Of a DNA stretch of 64,000 nt, positions 36,967 to 44,637 are shown one piece after another. The notes beneath the pieces were generated by a model, which saw nothing but the letters and a program-made list of their open reading frames with translations, was not told where the DNA came from and did not search any database. How positions within the stretch are numbered: the first letter of the stretch is position 1; the number at the start of each line of letters is the position of its first letter. The translations under genes and the position numbers were made by a program. The stretch comes from Oscillospiraceae bacterium (GTDB taxonomy: Bacteria > Bacillota > Clostridia > Oscillospirales > Ruminococcaceae). The stretch is from contig WRLG01000009.1 in assembly GCA_009777725.1 (NCBI GenBank), positions 1 through 64,000 on the forward strand, read 5' to 3'.

Positions 36967-36995
36967 ATAATAACATAAATTACAAGCCTTGTCAA
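36967..36995 (-). promoter_or_regulatory. Promoter of the argGH-fum-mae operon
   Basis: On the minus strand TTGACA (36995-36990) and TATTAT (36972-36967) are 17 bp apart. Transcription would start near 36960. No clear ARG box was recognised. Confidence 0.7.
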
Positions 36996-37035
36996 TAAAA
37001 ACAACTGCATTTAACAAAAATTTAATATTTTTCCT

Positions 37036-37116
37036 GTAGGGGACAGGCTTGCCTGTCCCGTCAATAGCGAAACGATGTATTTTTTTGTGTGCGGGACGGG
37101 CAAGCCCGTCCCCTAC
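37036..37116. repeat. Pair of dispersed GGGACRGGC hairpin repeats
   Basis: Two 25-bp units in inverted orientation (37036-37060 and 37092-37116). Each is itself a 9-bp hairpin: GGGACAGGC-TT-GCCTGTCCC and GGGACGGGC-AA-GCCCGTCCC. The A-T pair of one is a G-C pair in the other. Related units occur at 44201-44225 and 44422-44446, with flanks also conserved. Confidence 0.8.
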
Positions 37117-37157
37117 GAATAAATGTTGCACAGGCGGATATTTTTTAACGGGCATTA

Positions 37158-38747
37158 TCAATTCAAATTTGTCACCCCATCTGCAATTTCGCGGAAAACG
37201 GGGGAAGCCGAGATGTTGCCGGAATAACCATCCTCTATAAAAACGGTAACGGCATATTGAGGGTTAACAGTCGGGAAATAGCCCGTAAACCAGCAGTTCA
37301 TCACCTCCGAGCCGTCCTCCTTCATCACCCCCGTCTGCGCGGTGGAGGTTTTGCCAGCCGCTTTCGTATAATAAGGGCGCGAAAGCGATGCCTCGCGCAT
37401 AACGGTGTTAACCATAAATTCCTTTAATATTTCCGCCGTTTCAACGCTTAAAGCGCGCCTCTTCGCGCTCTCGCTGTCCATGGCGGTATATAGCCAGCTA
37501 TCATCAACCGTCCCCTTAATCAGCTTGGGTTCGGGCAATATGCCGCCGTTTGCAATTGCGGCAGTCATGCGGCATACCTGCAAAGGCGTGGCAGTAAGCT
37601 TTCCTTGACCGAAGGACATATTGGCGCGCTCCGCCGGAATTGAGATGTCCAAAGGCGTTTGAAGATACCCGGCGGCTGTGTTCATGCCGAAACAAAGCTC
37701 AGTGCTCTCCCCGAACCCCAAAGCCGAAGCCGTTTCAACAAAGACATCTCTGCCGATAAACTCACTGATTTCAATAAAATACGTATTGCAGGATTCCGCA
37801 ATTGCTCCCTGCATATTAAGCTCGCCGTGCCCCCCCCATTTATGGCAGTTAAAGGTTACATCTCCTATATGGATATATCCGCCGCAATTATGAATGTATT
37901 CGGGGCTTATGCCGATTTCAAGGGCGGCGGCTACGGTAACAAGCTTAAACACCGAGCCTACGCTGTATGCCGAAAAAGCCCTGTTTATAAAGTTTGCGTC
38001 TTGGCTGTCAAGATAGCTTCCCACATCTGCCGCGCTAAAGCCCGGACTGCTTACGCACGCCAGTATATCACCGCTGAAAACATCCATAATCACAACCGCG
38101 CCTTTAGAATAGCCCGAATTCCTCAATGCCGTTTCGGCAACCTCTTGGATTTGCGAATCTATCGTTGTAACCACCCCCGCCGGGGATTCGGGTACGCGGA
38201 CAATGTCAGCCCCAAGACCGTTTAAAACCCCCCCCACCGCGTTTACGCTGTACCTCGCCGTGCTGACCGCAACGCTCCCGCGCAAAAGCTCGTCAAACGC
38301 CCTTTCAATGCCCGTGACGCCGACATTATCGGAGGTATAGCCGATAATATGCTGAGCGGGCTGATTTTCGGAATAGCGCGCCGCATTTCTGAAAACCGTT
38401 ACGCCGTAGCTCTCGGGCTCATCCGATGTAATTTCGCATAAAAACGGCAGATTTCCCCTTACTCCGCTGTAAAACCTGTCATAATCAGCCACATAAGGGA
38501 AAACAATCAACGCGCTCTGGTCATTCGGATTCACCACGGCTTCAAGTTTAACGCCTTGATTGACCAGCCCCGTCATAGTGCGGTCATAAATCATCCCTCC
38601 GGCTGACGCGCTCCTGACGGTATAGCTCCCCCTGCCCGCAGCGGCTTTCGTTATGTTGCCGTCATTGATTATAAAGCCTATACGGATTGAAAGCAGCACG
38701 GCAAAAGCCGCAGAAATGATTGAAGCCGATTTAATTTTTTGAGCCAT
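37158..38747 (-). CDS. Penicillin-binding protein (transpeptidase)
   Basis: About 529 residues. An N-terminal membrane anchor (IISAAFAVLLSIRIGFII) is followed by a class B-like extracytoplasmic region and a transpeptidase domain with the serine motif SVFK (in AYSVGSVFKLV), SCN (in AESCNTYF) and KTS (in AGKTSTAQTG, instead of the commoner KTG or KSG). It cross-links peptidoglycan; whether it serves division or sporulation is not clear. The start ATG 38747 has GGGAGGAG 7 nt upstream. That site lies in one arm of a hairpin (38758-38797). Confidence 0.88.
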   Translation of the reverse strand: MAQKIKSASIISAAFAVLLSIRIGFIINDGNITKAAAGRGSYTVRSASAGGMIYDRTMTGLVNQGVKLEAVVNPNDQSALIVFPYVADYDRFYSGVRGNLPFLCEITSDEPESYGVTVFRNAARYSENQPAQHIIGYTSDNVGVTGIERAFDELLRGSVAVSTARYSVNAVGGVLNGLGADIVRVPESPAGVVTTIDSQIQEVAETALRNSGYSKGAVVIMDVFSGDILACVSSPGFSAADVGSYLDSQDANFINRAFSAYSVGSVFKLVTVAAALEIGISPEYIHNCGGYIHIGDVTFNCHKWGGHGELNMQGAIAESCNTYFIEISEFIGRDVFVETASALGFGESTELCFGMNTAAGYLQTPLDISIPAERANMSFGQGKLTATPLQVCRMTAAIANGGILPEPKLIKGTVDDSWLYTAMDSESAKRRALSVETAEILKEFMVNTVMREASLSRPYYTKAAGKTSTAQTGVMKEDGSEVMNCWFTGYFPTVNPQYAVTVFIEDGYSGNISASPVFREIADGVTNLN

Positions 38748-38756
38748 AAACAAAAA

Positions 38757-38797
38757 CTCCTCCCGCTCTTTGGGATTATTATTCCCAAAGCGAGAGG
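38757..38797 (-). promoter_or_regulatory. Hairpin covering the PBP ribosome binding site
   Basis: CTTTGGGA and TCCCAAAG form a stem around ATAATAA, extended by CCTC/GAGG pairs with a bulge. The 3' arm carries the GGGAGGAG of the PBP gene. It may end the PspC transcript, mask the ribosome binding site, or both. Confidence 0.5.
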
Positions 38798-38816
38798 AAT
38801 TATGTGTTAATTAATC

Positions 38817-39002
38817 CTATTCGTTATCGAAAGGCATAACAATGGCGGCGACGATGTAAGCGACAACACCTATGAAGAAGAAGCAGCTTAAAAGAGCCCA
38901 CAAAATCCTGACTACCGTAGGGTCGATGTTCAGATAATCCGCAAACCCTCCGCAAACCCCGCATAACACTTTGTTCCTTGATGATTTTGCTAATTTTTTC
39001 AT
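38817..39002 (-). CDS. PspC-domain small membrane protein
   Basis: About 61 residues: a basic N-terminus, KVLCGVCGGFADYLNIDPTV (the PspC motif), and one membrane helix (ALLSCFFFIGVVAYIVAAIV). PspC proteins sense or relay envelope stress. ATG 39002 is taken because GGAGG stands 8-9 nt upstream. It is the last gene of the padR-DUF1700-DUF4097 cluster. Confidence 0.85.
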   Translation of the reverse strand: MKKLAKSSRNKVLCGVCGGFADYLNIDPTVVRILWALLSCFFFIGVVAYIVAAIVMPFDNE

Positions 39003-39093
39003 AACATTTACCTCCATATATAATATTAATTTATTGAGAGATGAGACTTGGGAAAGCTCCTGCCGCCTCATTCCTAATAACCTAAGCCTAAGC

Positions 39094-40119
39094 TTACCAG
39101 ATATTAATGTCGCAAACTCCGGCGGTAGCTTTGATATTAAAGCTGTGAGCCGCTTCGGGGTTTCTGACTATTCTGTCAACACTGTCATCGCCGTTAATTG
39201 TAATCCCGAATTGATTATTATCATAAACAGGCACGATTCTGTCAACACTGTCGTCGCCGTTAATTATAACCGAACCTGCCGTCTTTGAAATGATGAAATC
39301 GTAATCTAAAATGTTTCCCGGAAAACTCATTGATATATATCCGGCGGACATATCGATGCTGTTACTTCCCGTAATGGGCGTATTATAAGCGGTTAATTCT
39401 CCGGCGGAGGCTCTGAAACTTCCGTTGTCAATCTCACATTCGCTGAAAGCCAGCTGCCCTGCCGAAATGCGGCAGTATAAATTGTTCAAGGTGCTGTTAT
39501 AGTATGCCAGCGTGCCCGCACTCATGATGATTTCGGCAGATTCTTCTGCGTTTACATCCGAAAGAGCCGCCTGCCCCGCCGACATAATAATCGAAAGCTG
39601 AGCCGTGTCTAAGTCTACAACATTAAGCTCCCCCGCTCCTATTTTAATATTCGCTTTTTCAATGATTTCGTCATTGGGAACGGTTATGTGCACTTCCCCG
39701 TAATTGGAATAACTGCTGAACGGATTCAGGGTATTAAGCGAGCTGAAAAGGCTTGGGTTATATGTGACATTAAGTATGCCGCCTTCAAAGGAATGGTCAA
39801 AATATTCCCCCGAAATACCCCTCGTTTCGATTGAGAAATTCTCGCCTCCGATAATATGGAAGCTACCCATTGAGCAGTCAATATTAATTTCATGAAAGAC
39901 ATAGTCTGCGTCATAAAAGGAAAAGTCATCATTGCCCGCTGTTGTCATCTCAACATAGTCCGTCCAGTTTGCACTATTATACCAATTTGAGTAATTTTGG
40001 TTGTATCCAAACAAGCCGTCTCCGCTGTATCCGAATCCAAAGGATAATGCAATCAAAACCAACCCTATAATCACCAGCATGATACCGAAGCCCGCAAGCT
40101 TTAAACACTTCTTAATCAT
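39094..40119 (-). CDS. DUF4097-like beta-strand repeat protein
   Basis: A 341-residue protein with one N-terminal membrane helix (FGIMLVIIGLVLIALSFGFG) and a long, repeating beta-helix-like region in which ISAGxL/MSAGxx steps recur (for example IIMSAGQAAL, IIMSAGTLAYY, CRISAGQLAF, RASAGELTAY). This is typical of DUF4097 proteins found with DUF1700 and PspC. It is probably anchored in the membrane with the repeat region outside. The start overlaps the DUF1700 gene stop by 1 nt. Exact role unknown; envelope stress is inferred from context. Confidence 0.82.
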   Translation of the reverse strand: MIKKCLKLAGFGIMLVIIGLVLIALSFGFGYSGDGLFGYNQNYSNWYNSANWTDYVEMTTAGNDDFSFYDADYVFHEINIDCSMGSFHIIGGENFSIETRGISGEYFDHSFEGGILNVTYNPSLFSSLNTLNPFSSYSNYGEVHITVPNDEIIEKANIKIGAGELNVVDLDTAQLSIIMSAGQAALSDVNAEESAEIIMSAGTLAYYNSTLNNLYCRISAGQLAFSECEIDNGSFRASAGELTAYNTPITGSNSIDMSAGYISMSFPGNILDYDFIISKTAGSVIINGDDSVDRIVPVYDNNQFGITINGDDSVDRIVRNPEAAHSFNIKATAGVCDINIW

Positions 40120-41054
40120 TATATGCCGCCTCCTTTATTTCGATTCTTATGCTTCTTAACGCACCAAGGGACAAACTTTGCAAAAAACAGCAGTCCCGGT
40201 ATAAAAATCAGCACGCCCGCGCCCGAGGTAATAAAGCCGTAACCGACCATAGCCACGCCGTCCGCTAAACTGTTTGTAAATATCTGTGCCGCTCCGATAA
40301 ACGCCAGCACGATTCCGAATAAAAACGCCGCCGGACCGGATACCACCATCGCCCCCGCCGCTATTCCGAGCGATAAAATCATCGCGAAAAGTGCGATAGC
40401 AATCGGAAGGATAATCGGCAAGCCTACAAACAAAATAAACACAATCCAAAGAATTACATTCATAAAGCCCTTGCGCTTTTTGCCGTATTCTTTATTTGCA
40501 AAAGGATTTCCGTGAGCAGTAAAAGGATTTCCATGAGCGTTATAAGGGTTGCGGTAAGGCTCTGACTGCCTCGGCGACGGCTCTTGGTAACTTTCGTGCC
40601 TTTCGTACCCTTCGGAGGTTTGCTGTGCGTAATGTCCGCTCGGCATTATGTCCGGGGTATTGTCGGGCTGATTATAGCTTTCTTCCTTGTGCTTTCCGTA
40701 GGGTGATGCGTCCTGCTCCGCTACTCCTCTGAAAGCTTGCGCCCCTTGAAACGACTGAGGATTATACGGAATCGAATCCTTTTTAAGTGAAACATAAGCT
40801 TCCGCAGAATGGTTCAAAGGCTTGCTTTGGCGGTATTTAATATACCCCGCACTCTTTGAAAAGTCCGACTGCTCGCTGATGATGCTTTTCGCAAGCTGAA
40901 ACGGCTTACCAAGCTCCGCCATTACGGCGGCTTCGTTATCGCCCCCCGCTTCGTCAAAATATTCTCTGTAAAAATTAACAGCCATCTCCCTTTCCTCGTC
41001 CGGGAGTGTTATAAGGTTCAGGTCAAGCTCCGTCAAGTATTCCCGCCTTGTCAT
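40119..41054 (-). CDS. DUF1700 (HAAS domain) membrane protein
   Basis: About 311 residues. An N-terminal helical HAAS domain (MTRREYLTELDLNLITLPDE, then FYREYFDEAG), a long polar Gln/Pro/Tyr-rich middle with two GNPF-type repeats, and a C-terminal cluster of about three hydrophobic segments. Such proteins are usually coupled to a PadR regulator. Start ATG 41054 fits the GGAAAGG site best; two ATGs just upstream are too close to it. The gene start lies inside the end of the padR gene. Confidence 0.82.
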   Translation of the reverse strand: MTRREYLTELDLNLITLPDEEREMAVNFYREYFDEAGGDNEAAVMAELGKPFQLAKSIISEQSDFSKSAGYIKYRQSKPLNHSAEAYVSLKKDSIPYNPQSFQGAQAFRGVAEQDASPYGKHKEESYNQPDNTPDIMPSGHYAQQTSEGYERHESYQEPSPRQSEPYRNPYNAHGNPFTAHGNPFANKEYGKKRKGFMNVILWIVFILFVGLPIILPIAIALFAMILSLGIAAGAMVVSGPAAFLFGIVLAFIGAAQIFTNSLADGVAMVGYGFITSGAGVLIFIPGLLFFAKFVPWCVKKHKNRNKGGGI

Positions 41055-41421
41055 CGTCATCATTCCTTTCCAAGTTATCATCGCGAAGCCCTGCTTCCGC
41101 CTCGTCTTCGCCCGCTTTGAGCAATATAATCTTATCTACCTTACCCTTATATATTTCCCAAGCCTGCTTATATTCGATATTGCGCTCGCACCCGCTCCGG
41201 GTTACCTTGTAATACCGCCGATTGCGTCCCATATATTCCCTGTCGTATGATTCAAGAAGTCCATTTTTCAGAAGCCTCCTTAACACGGGGTAAAGAGTGG
41301 ATTCCGACATCTCAATGGCTTCTCTGATTTCCTGCGTTATTTTATATCCGTAGGTATCCTCCTTGGCGACTATAGAAAGAACCAACGCATCCAATAGAGC
41401 CGCACTGACAGAAAATGACAT
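41023..41421 (-). CDS. PadR-family transcriptional regulator
   Basis: A 132-residue winged-helix protein: LDALVLSIVAKEDTYGYKIT, SESTLYPVLRRLLKNGLLES and a YYKVTRSG wing. It has a long acidic C-terminal tail (DDNLERNDDDDK). PadR proteins repress their own operon and the envelope genes behind it. GGAGG lies 8 nt before the ATG. A palindrome in its promoter is the probable operator. Confidence 0.9.
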   Translation of the reverse strand: MSFSVSAALLDALVLSIVAKEDTYGYKITQEIREAIEMSESTLYPVLRRLLKNGLLESYDREYMGRNRRYYKVTRSGCERNIEYKQAWEIYKGKVDKIILLKAGEDEAEAGLRDDNLERNDDDDKAGILDGA

Positions 41422-41452
41422 ATCATAACCTCCTCGCTTGTTGCTTTATTAT

Positions 41453-41481
41453 ATTATATACCGTATAATATCATTTGTCAA
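41453..41481 (-). promoter_or_regulatory. Promoter and probable operator of the padR operon
   Basis: On the minus strand a perfect TTGACA (41481-41476), 17 bp, TATAAT (41458-41453). Across the spacer and -10 lies the palindrome ATATTATA-CGGTA-TATAATAT, a good site for the PadR dimer to block RNA polymerase. Confidence 0.8.
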
Positions 41482-41530
41482 TACCTATTGGCAAATTTTT
41501 TAAATTTGTTGAAAATATGCAAAATTTCTC

Positions 41531-41559
41531 TTGACATTCGACTAAATTTGTGTTATTAT
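41531..41559 (+). promoter_or_regulatory. Promoter of the phosphoesterase gene
   Basis: TTGACA (41531-41536), 17 bp, TATTAT (41554-41559). The predicted transcription start coincides with the first ATG at 41566, so the mRNA would have almost no leader. Confidence 0.65.
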
Positions 41560-41565
41560 GATGAT

Positions 41566-42441
41566 ATGAATAGAGATATGAATAGTATGAAAACTCGGAT
41601 AGGTAAAATAAAGCTAACATTAATAAAAAAGCGTAAGCAGGTCTATTTTTTTACAGGACTTTTGGTTTTAGGTTCAATTGCCTGCTGTAACGCGCTGACA
41701 GTAAAGGAATATCGCCTAAAGACCGATAAGCTGAGCACAGGCAGTGAAATACGTATCATCTTGCTGACAGATTTGCACAATACCTTATACGGGAAAGAGC
41801 AAAAAAAGCTTATCCATATAATCAAGGCGCAGAATGCCGATTTGATACTGCTGGGCGGAGATATGTACCGCAACGCCTCCCACGGCGAATGTACGGCAAC
41901 GCGCAGTCTTTTGGAACAAATCATAAAGATTGCCCCCGTCTACTCCGTCATGGGCAATCATGAGCATTGGAGCGGATACGCGGACGATATACGGAATGAG
42001 CTGAATTCATTAGGAATACCCGTCTTGGAAAATGCTTACAGGCAAGCCGTTGTGAACGGAAATAACCTTATAATAGCAGGCACGGAGGATACGGGCTTCA
42101 CCCCCTCGGTAAAAACGGCTTTTGCGGACTTGAAAACGAATGACAGCTACCAAATCCTGTTAACGCACTACCCCGAAAACATAGAAAGCTATATAGGGTA
42201 TCCTTTTGACTTGGCTTTATCGGGTCACGCTCACGGCGGGCAGGTCAGAATCCCCTTTATTTTAAACGGACTTTATTCCCCCGGCGAGGGCTTGTTTCCC
42301 AAATATGCGGGCGGACTTTACGAGCACGGCGGACTTACGCATATAGTGAGCCGCGGGCTTTCAAAAACCCACCCACGGCTTCCGCGCATCTTCAACCGCC
42401 CCGAGGTGGTTTTGATTGTAATTGAGGGACACAAAAGCTGA
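41566..42441 (+). CDS. YkuE-like metallophosphoesterase
   Basis: About 291 residues. One N-terminal membrane helix (VYFFTGLLVLGSIACC) and then a calcineurin-like phosphoesterase domain: LLTDLHN, LLGGDMY, VMGNHEHWSGY and LSGHAHGGQVRIP, the four metal-binding blocks. The catalytic domain is probably outside the cell or bound to the membrane, like B. subtilis YkuE. ATG 41566, 41578 and 41587 are all possible; no clear ribosome binding site precedes any. Confidence 0.85.
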   Translation: MNRDMNSMKTRIGKIKLTLIKKRKQVYFFTGLLVLGSIACCNALTVKEYRLKTDKLSTGSEIRIILLTDLHNTLYGKEQKKLIHIIKAQNADLILLGGDMYRNASHGECTATRSLLEQIIKIAPVYSVMGNHEHWSGYADDIRNELNSLGIPVLENAYRQAVVNGNNLIIAGTEDTGFTPSVKTAFADLKTNDSYQILLTHYPENIESYIGYPFDLALSGHAHGGQVRIPFILNGLYSPGEGLFPKYAGGLYEHGGLTHIVSRGLSKTHPRLPRIFNRPEVVLIVIEGHKS

Positions 42442-42445
42442 GAAA

Positions 42446-42486
42446 CCGTGTTCACAGCCTAAATGCGGCAATATGAACACGGCTTT
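42446..42486 (+). terminator. Hairpin terminator before ptsI
   Basis: CCGTGTTCA pairs with TGAACACGG across a 19-nt loop and CTTTATTT follows. It ends the phosphoesterase transcript just before the enzyme I gene. Confidence 0.65.
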
Positions 42487-42511
42487 ATTTAAATGAAAAG
42501 AGGTGGAGTTT

Positions 42512-44179
42512 ATGTATACTTGTAAAGGTAAGTGCGTTTTCGGCGGCTGGGCTATCGGCAAAATAAGGGTATTTAATAAGGGCGAAAGGAAAGTAAAACG
42601 TATTTCAGTTAAAGACCCCGACAAGGAGATGGAGCGTTTTAACAAAGCTAAGGCTGAAGCGGCTTTTCAGTTAAAAAAACTTTACGACCAAGTTTTGAAA
42701 GAGGTCGGCAAGGCAAACGCGGCAATTTTCAAGGTTCATCTTTTGCTTTTAGAGGATTCGTTATATTTAAGCTCCATTGAAAAGATAATCAAGGAATTAA
42801 ATTATAACGCGGAATATGCAATTGAAGAAACAACCGAAAAGATTGTAATTATGTTTTCTTCAATTGACAATGCCTATTTAAGGTCGCGCACCGCAGATAT
42901 AAGGGATGTTTCAACCCGCATTATTAACATTTTAAGCGGCGAGGAGGAATTTACCATTGACTCAGAAGAGCCGATTATACTCTTTGCGGACGACCTATCC
43001 CCCAGCGAAACCGTCCAGCTTGACCGCGAAAGGTGTAAAATAGCGGCTTTCGTCACCGCGCAGGGAGCAGCCTTTTCGCATACGGCAATCCTTGCACGCA
43101 CGATGAATATTCCTCTTATCATAAAAGCCGACATTGAGCTGAACACGGAATTTAATAATAAAAACGCAGTAGTAAACGGCTCGGAGGGGCTTGTTTATAT
43201 TGACCCGAATACGGAATTTATAACTGAAATACAAAATATTATCAGCACCGAAGCAAAGGCGCGGGAATCGCTTAATGTGCTTAGAGGGCTTCCCAACGTA
43301 ACGATTGACGGTGCTAAGGTAGAGCTTAACGCCAATATATGCCACGCTAAGGACGTTGTTACCGTTATAAGGAACGATGCGGGCGGAGTGGGCATGTACA
43401 GAAGTGAGTTTCTTTTCTTGGAAAAGGAGGACTTCCCCGATGAAGAGATGCAGTTTGACCAATATAAGGCAATCGCCGAAATTTTAGGCAAGAATATGAA
43501 ATGTATCATTCGGACGCTTGACATAGGGGCGGACAAGCAACTCCCCTACCTGCCCTTACCCAAGGAGGACAACCCCGCCATGGGCGTCCGCTCTATCCGC
43601 ATATCCTTACGCTACCCCGAGGTGTTCCGAACCCAGCTTCGGGCGATTCACAGGGCAAGCGCATACGGTCGCGTAGGGATTTTATTCCCTATGATTACTT
43701 CCGTTGAGGAGCTTAGAAAAGTCAAGGCATTTTCCGCTAAGGTAAGGGACGAGGTTATAAAGGACGGCTGCAGTGTCGGAGAAGTGACATACGGCATTAT
43801 GATAGAAACGCCCGCCGCAGTGGTTATCAGCGACCTGCTGGCATCCGAGGTTGAATTTTTCAATATAGGGACCAACGACTTGGCTCAATACGCAATGGCG
43901 GCGGACAGGCAAAACCCCGAGCTTGACGAATACTTCGACCCCTACAACACGGCTCTGATGAGAATGATAAAAATGACAACGGACAACGCAAAGAAAAAAG
44001 GAGTACACGTCTCAATATGCGGCGAGCTTGCCTCTAATACCGCTCTTACCGACCTATTTCTTGCCATAGGCGTTGACAGCCTGTCCGTCCCCCCCTCCCT
44101 TATACTACCGCTCCGCAAGCTTATCCGCGAAACAAATTTATCTAAGGTAAGGGATGAGGCTCTTAAAATACTTGGATAA
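42512..44179 (+). CDS. ptsI: PTS enzyme I (phosphoenolpyruvate-protein phosphotransferase)
   Basis: About 555 residues. N-terminal HPr-binding helical domain, the phosphohistidine domain with GAAFSHTAILAR (H190), and the PEP-binding barrel with GGVGMYRSEFLFL, IIRTLDIGADKQLPYL, GVRSIRISLRYPEVFRTQLR, MIETPAAV, FFNIGTNDLAQY and VSICGELAS. It moves phosphate from PEP to HPr in the cytosol, the first step of sugar uptake. GAGGTGG stands before ATG 42512. No HPr or enzyme II gene lies near, so it stands alone. Confidence 0.92.
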   Translation: MYTCKGKCVFGGWAIGKIRVFNKGERKVKRISVKDPDKEMERFNKAKAEAAFQLKKLYDQVLKEVGKANAAIFKVHLLLLEDSLYLSSIEKIIKELNYNAEYAIEETTEKIVIMFSSIDNAYLRSRTADIRDVSTRIINILSGEEEFTIDSEEPIILFADDLSPSETVQLDRERCKIAAFVTAQGAAFSHTAILARTMNIPLIIKADIELNTEFNNKNAVVNGSEGLVYIDPNTEFITEIQNIISTEAKARESLNVLRGLPNVTIDGAKVELNANICHAKDVVTVIRNDAGGVGMYRSEFLFLEKEDFPDEEMQFDQYKAIAEILGKNMKCIIRTLDIGADKQLPYLPLPKEDNPAMGVRSIRISLRYPEVFRTQLRAIHRASAYGRVGILFPMITSVEELRKVKAFSAKVRDEVIKDGCSVGEVTYGIMIETPAAVVISDLLASEVEFFNIGTNDLAQYAMAADRQNPELDEYFDPYNTALMRMIKMTTDNAKKKGVHVSICGELASNTALTDLFLAIGVDSLSVPPSLILPLRKLIRETNLSKVRDEALKILG

Positions 44180-44637
44180 AACGCATCATTTCGCTATTGG
44201 CGGGACAGGCAAGCCTGTCCCCTACAAAACCCTATTGAACAGCCGGAAAAATATAAAAAATTAACAAGAAAGGTCTTGATTTTAATGTCCAAATGTGCTA
44301 CAATTTTAGCAAGCAAGCAAGCAAGCGGTTCATTCCGCTCTTTTGACATGTCTTAAAATTTATATAAATAAATGGGCAACTACTTTCTGCTTTAAGCGGA
44401 GGGTGGTTGCCTTTTTGTGTGCGGGACGGGCAAGCCCGTCCCCTACAGAATAAAATTCTAACCTATTACACAGGTGGCAATTTTTTTGTAGGGGCAACCG
44501 CCTCGGTCGCCCGAAAGGACAGGCAAAAGAATAAATAACGCAGTTATTCGGGCGAACGAGGCGTTCGCCCCTACGAAAATCTGTGCAATATTTCAGCACC
44601 CGAATAGATACAATAAAAAAAACAGGAGGTAACTACC
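44180..44637. repeat. Hairpin-repeat cluster between ptsI and the surface protein gene
   Basis: No protein gene is seen here. It holds GGGACRGGC repeats at 44201-44225 and 44422-44446. A second palindromic type lies at 44488-44513 and 44549-44574: GTAGGGGCAACCGCCTCGG and its inverted partner CGAACGAGGCGTTCGCCCC. There are also an AAGC tetranucleotide run near 44310-44327 and a possible small RNA unit (44276-44416). The flanks of the first repeat match those at 37036-37116. Confidence 0.75.
44276..44416 (+). ncRNA. Possible small RNA unit (promoter to terminator)
   Basis: TTGATT (44276-44281), 17 bp, TACAAT (44299-44304) form a promoter. About 65 nt downstream of the likely start lies a very strong 18-bp hairpin (44375-44411, GGCAACTACTTTCTGCTT with its G-U-tolerant complement) followed by TTTTT. 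An inner hairpin AGCGG-TTCATT-CCGCT lies at about 44324-44339. No ORF of useful length starts between. A transcript of about 105 nt is predicted. It resembles the antisense RNAs of some type I toxin-antitoxin loci, but no toxin gene is seen. Confidence 0.5.
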
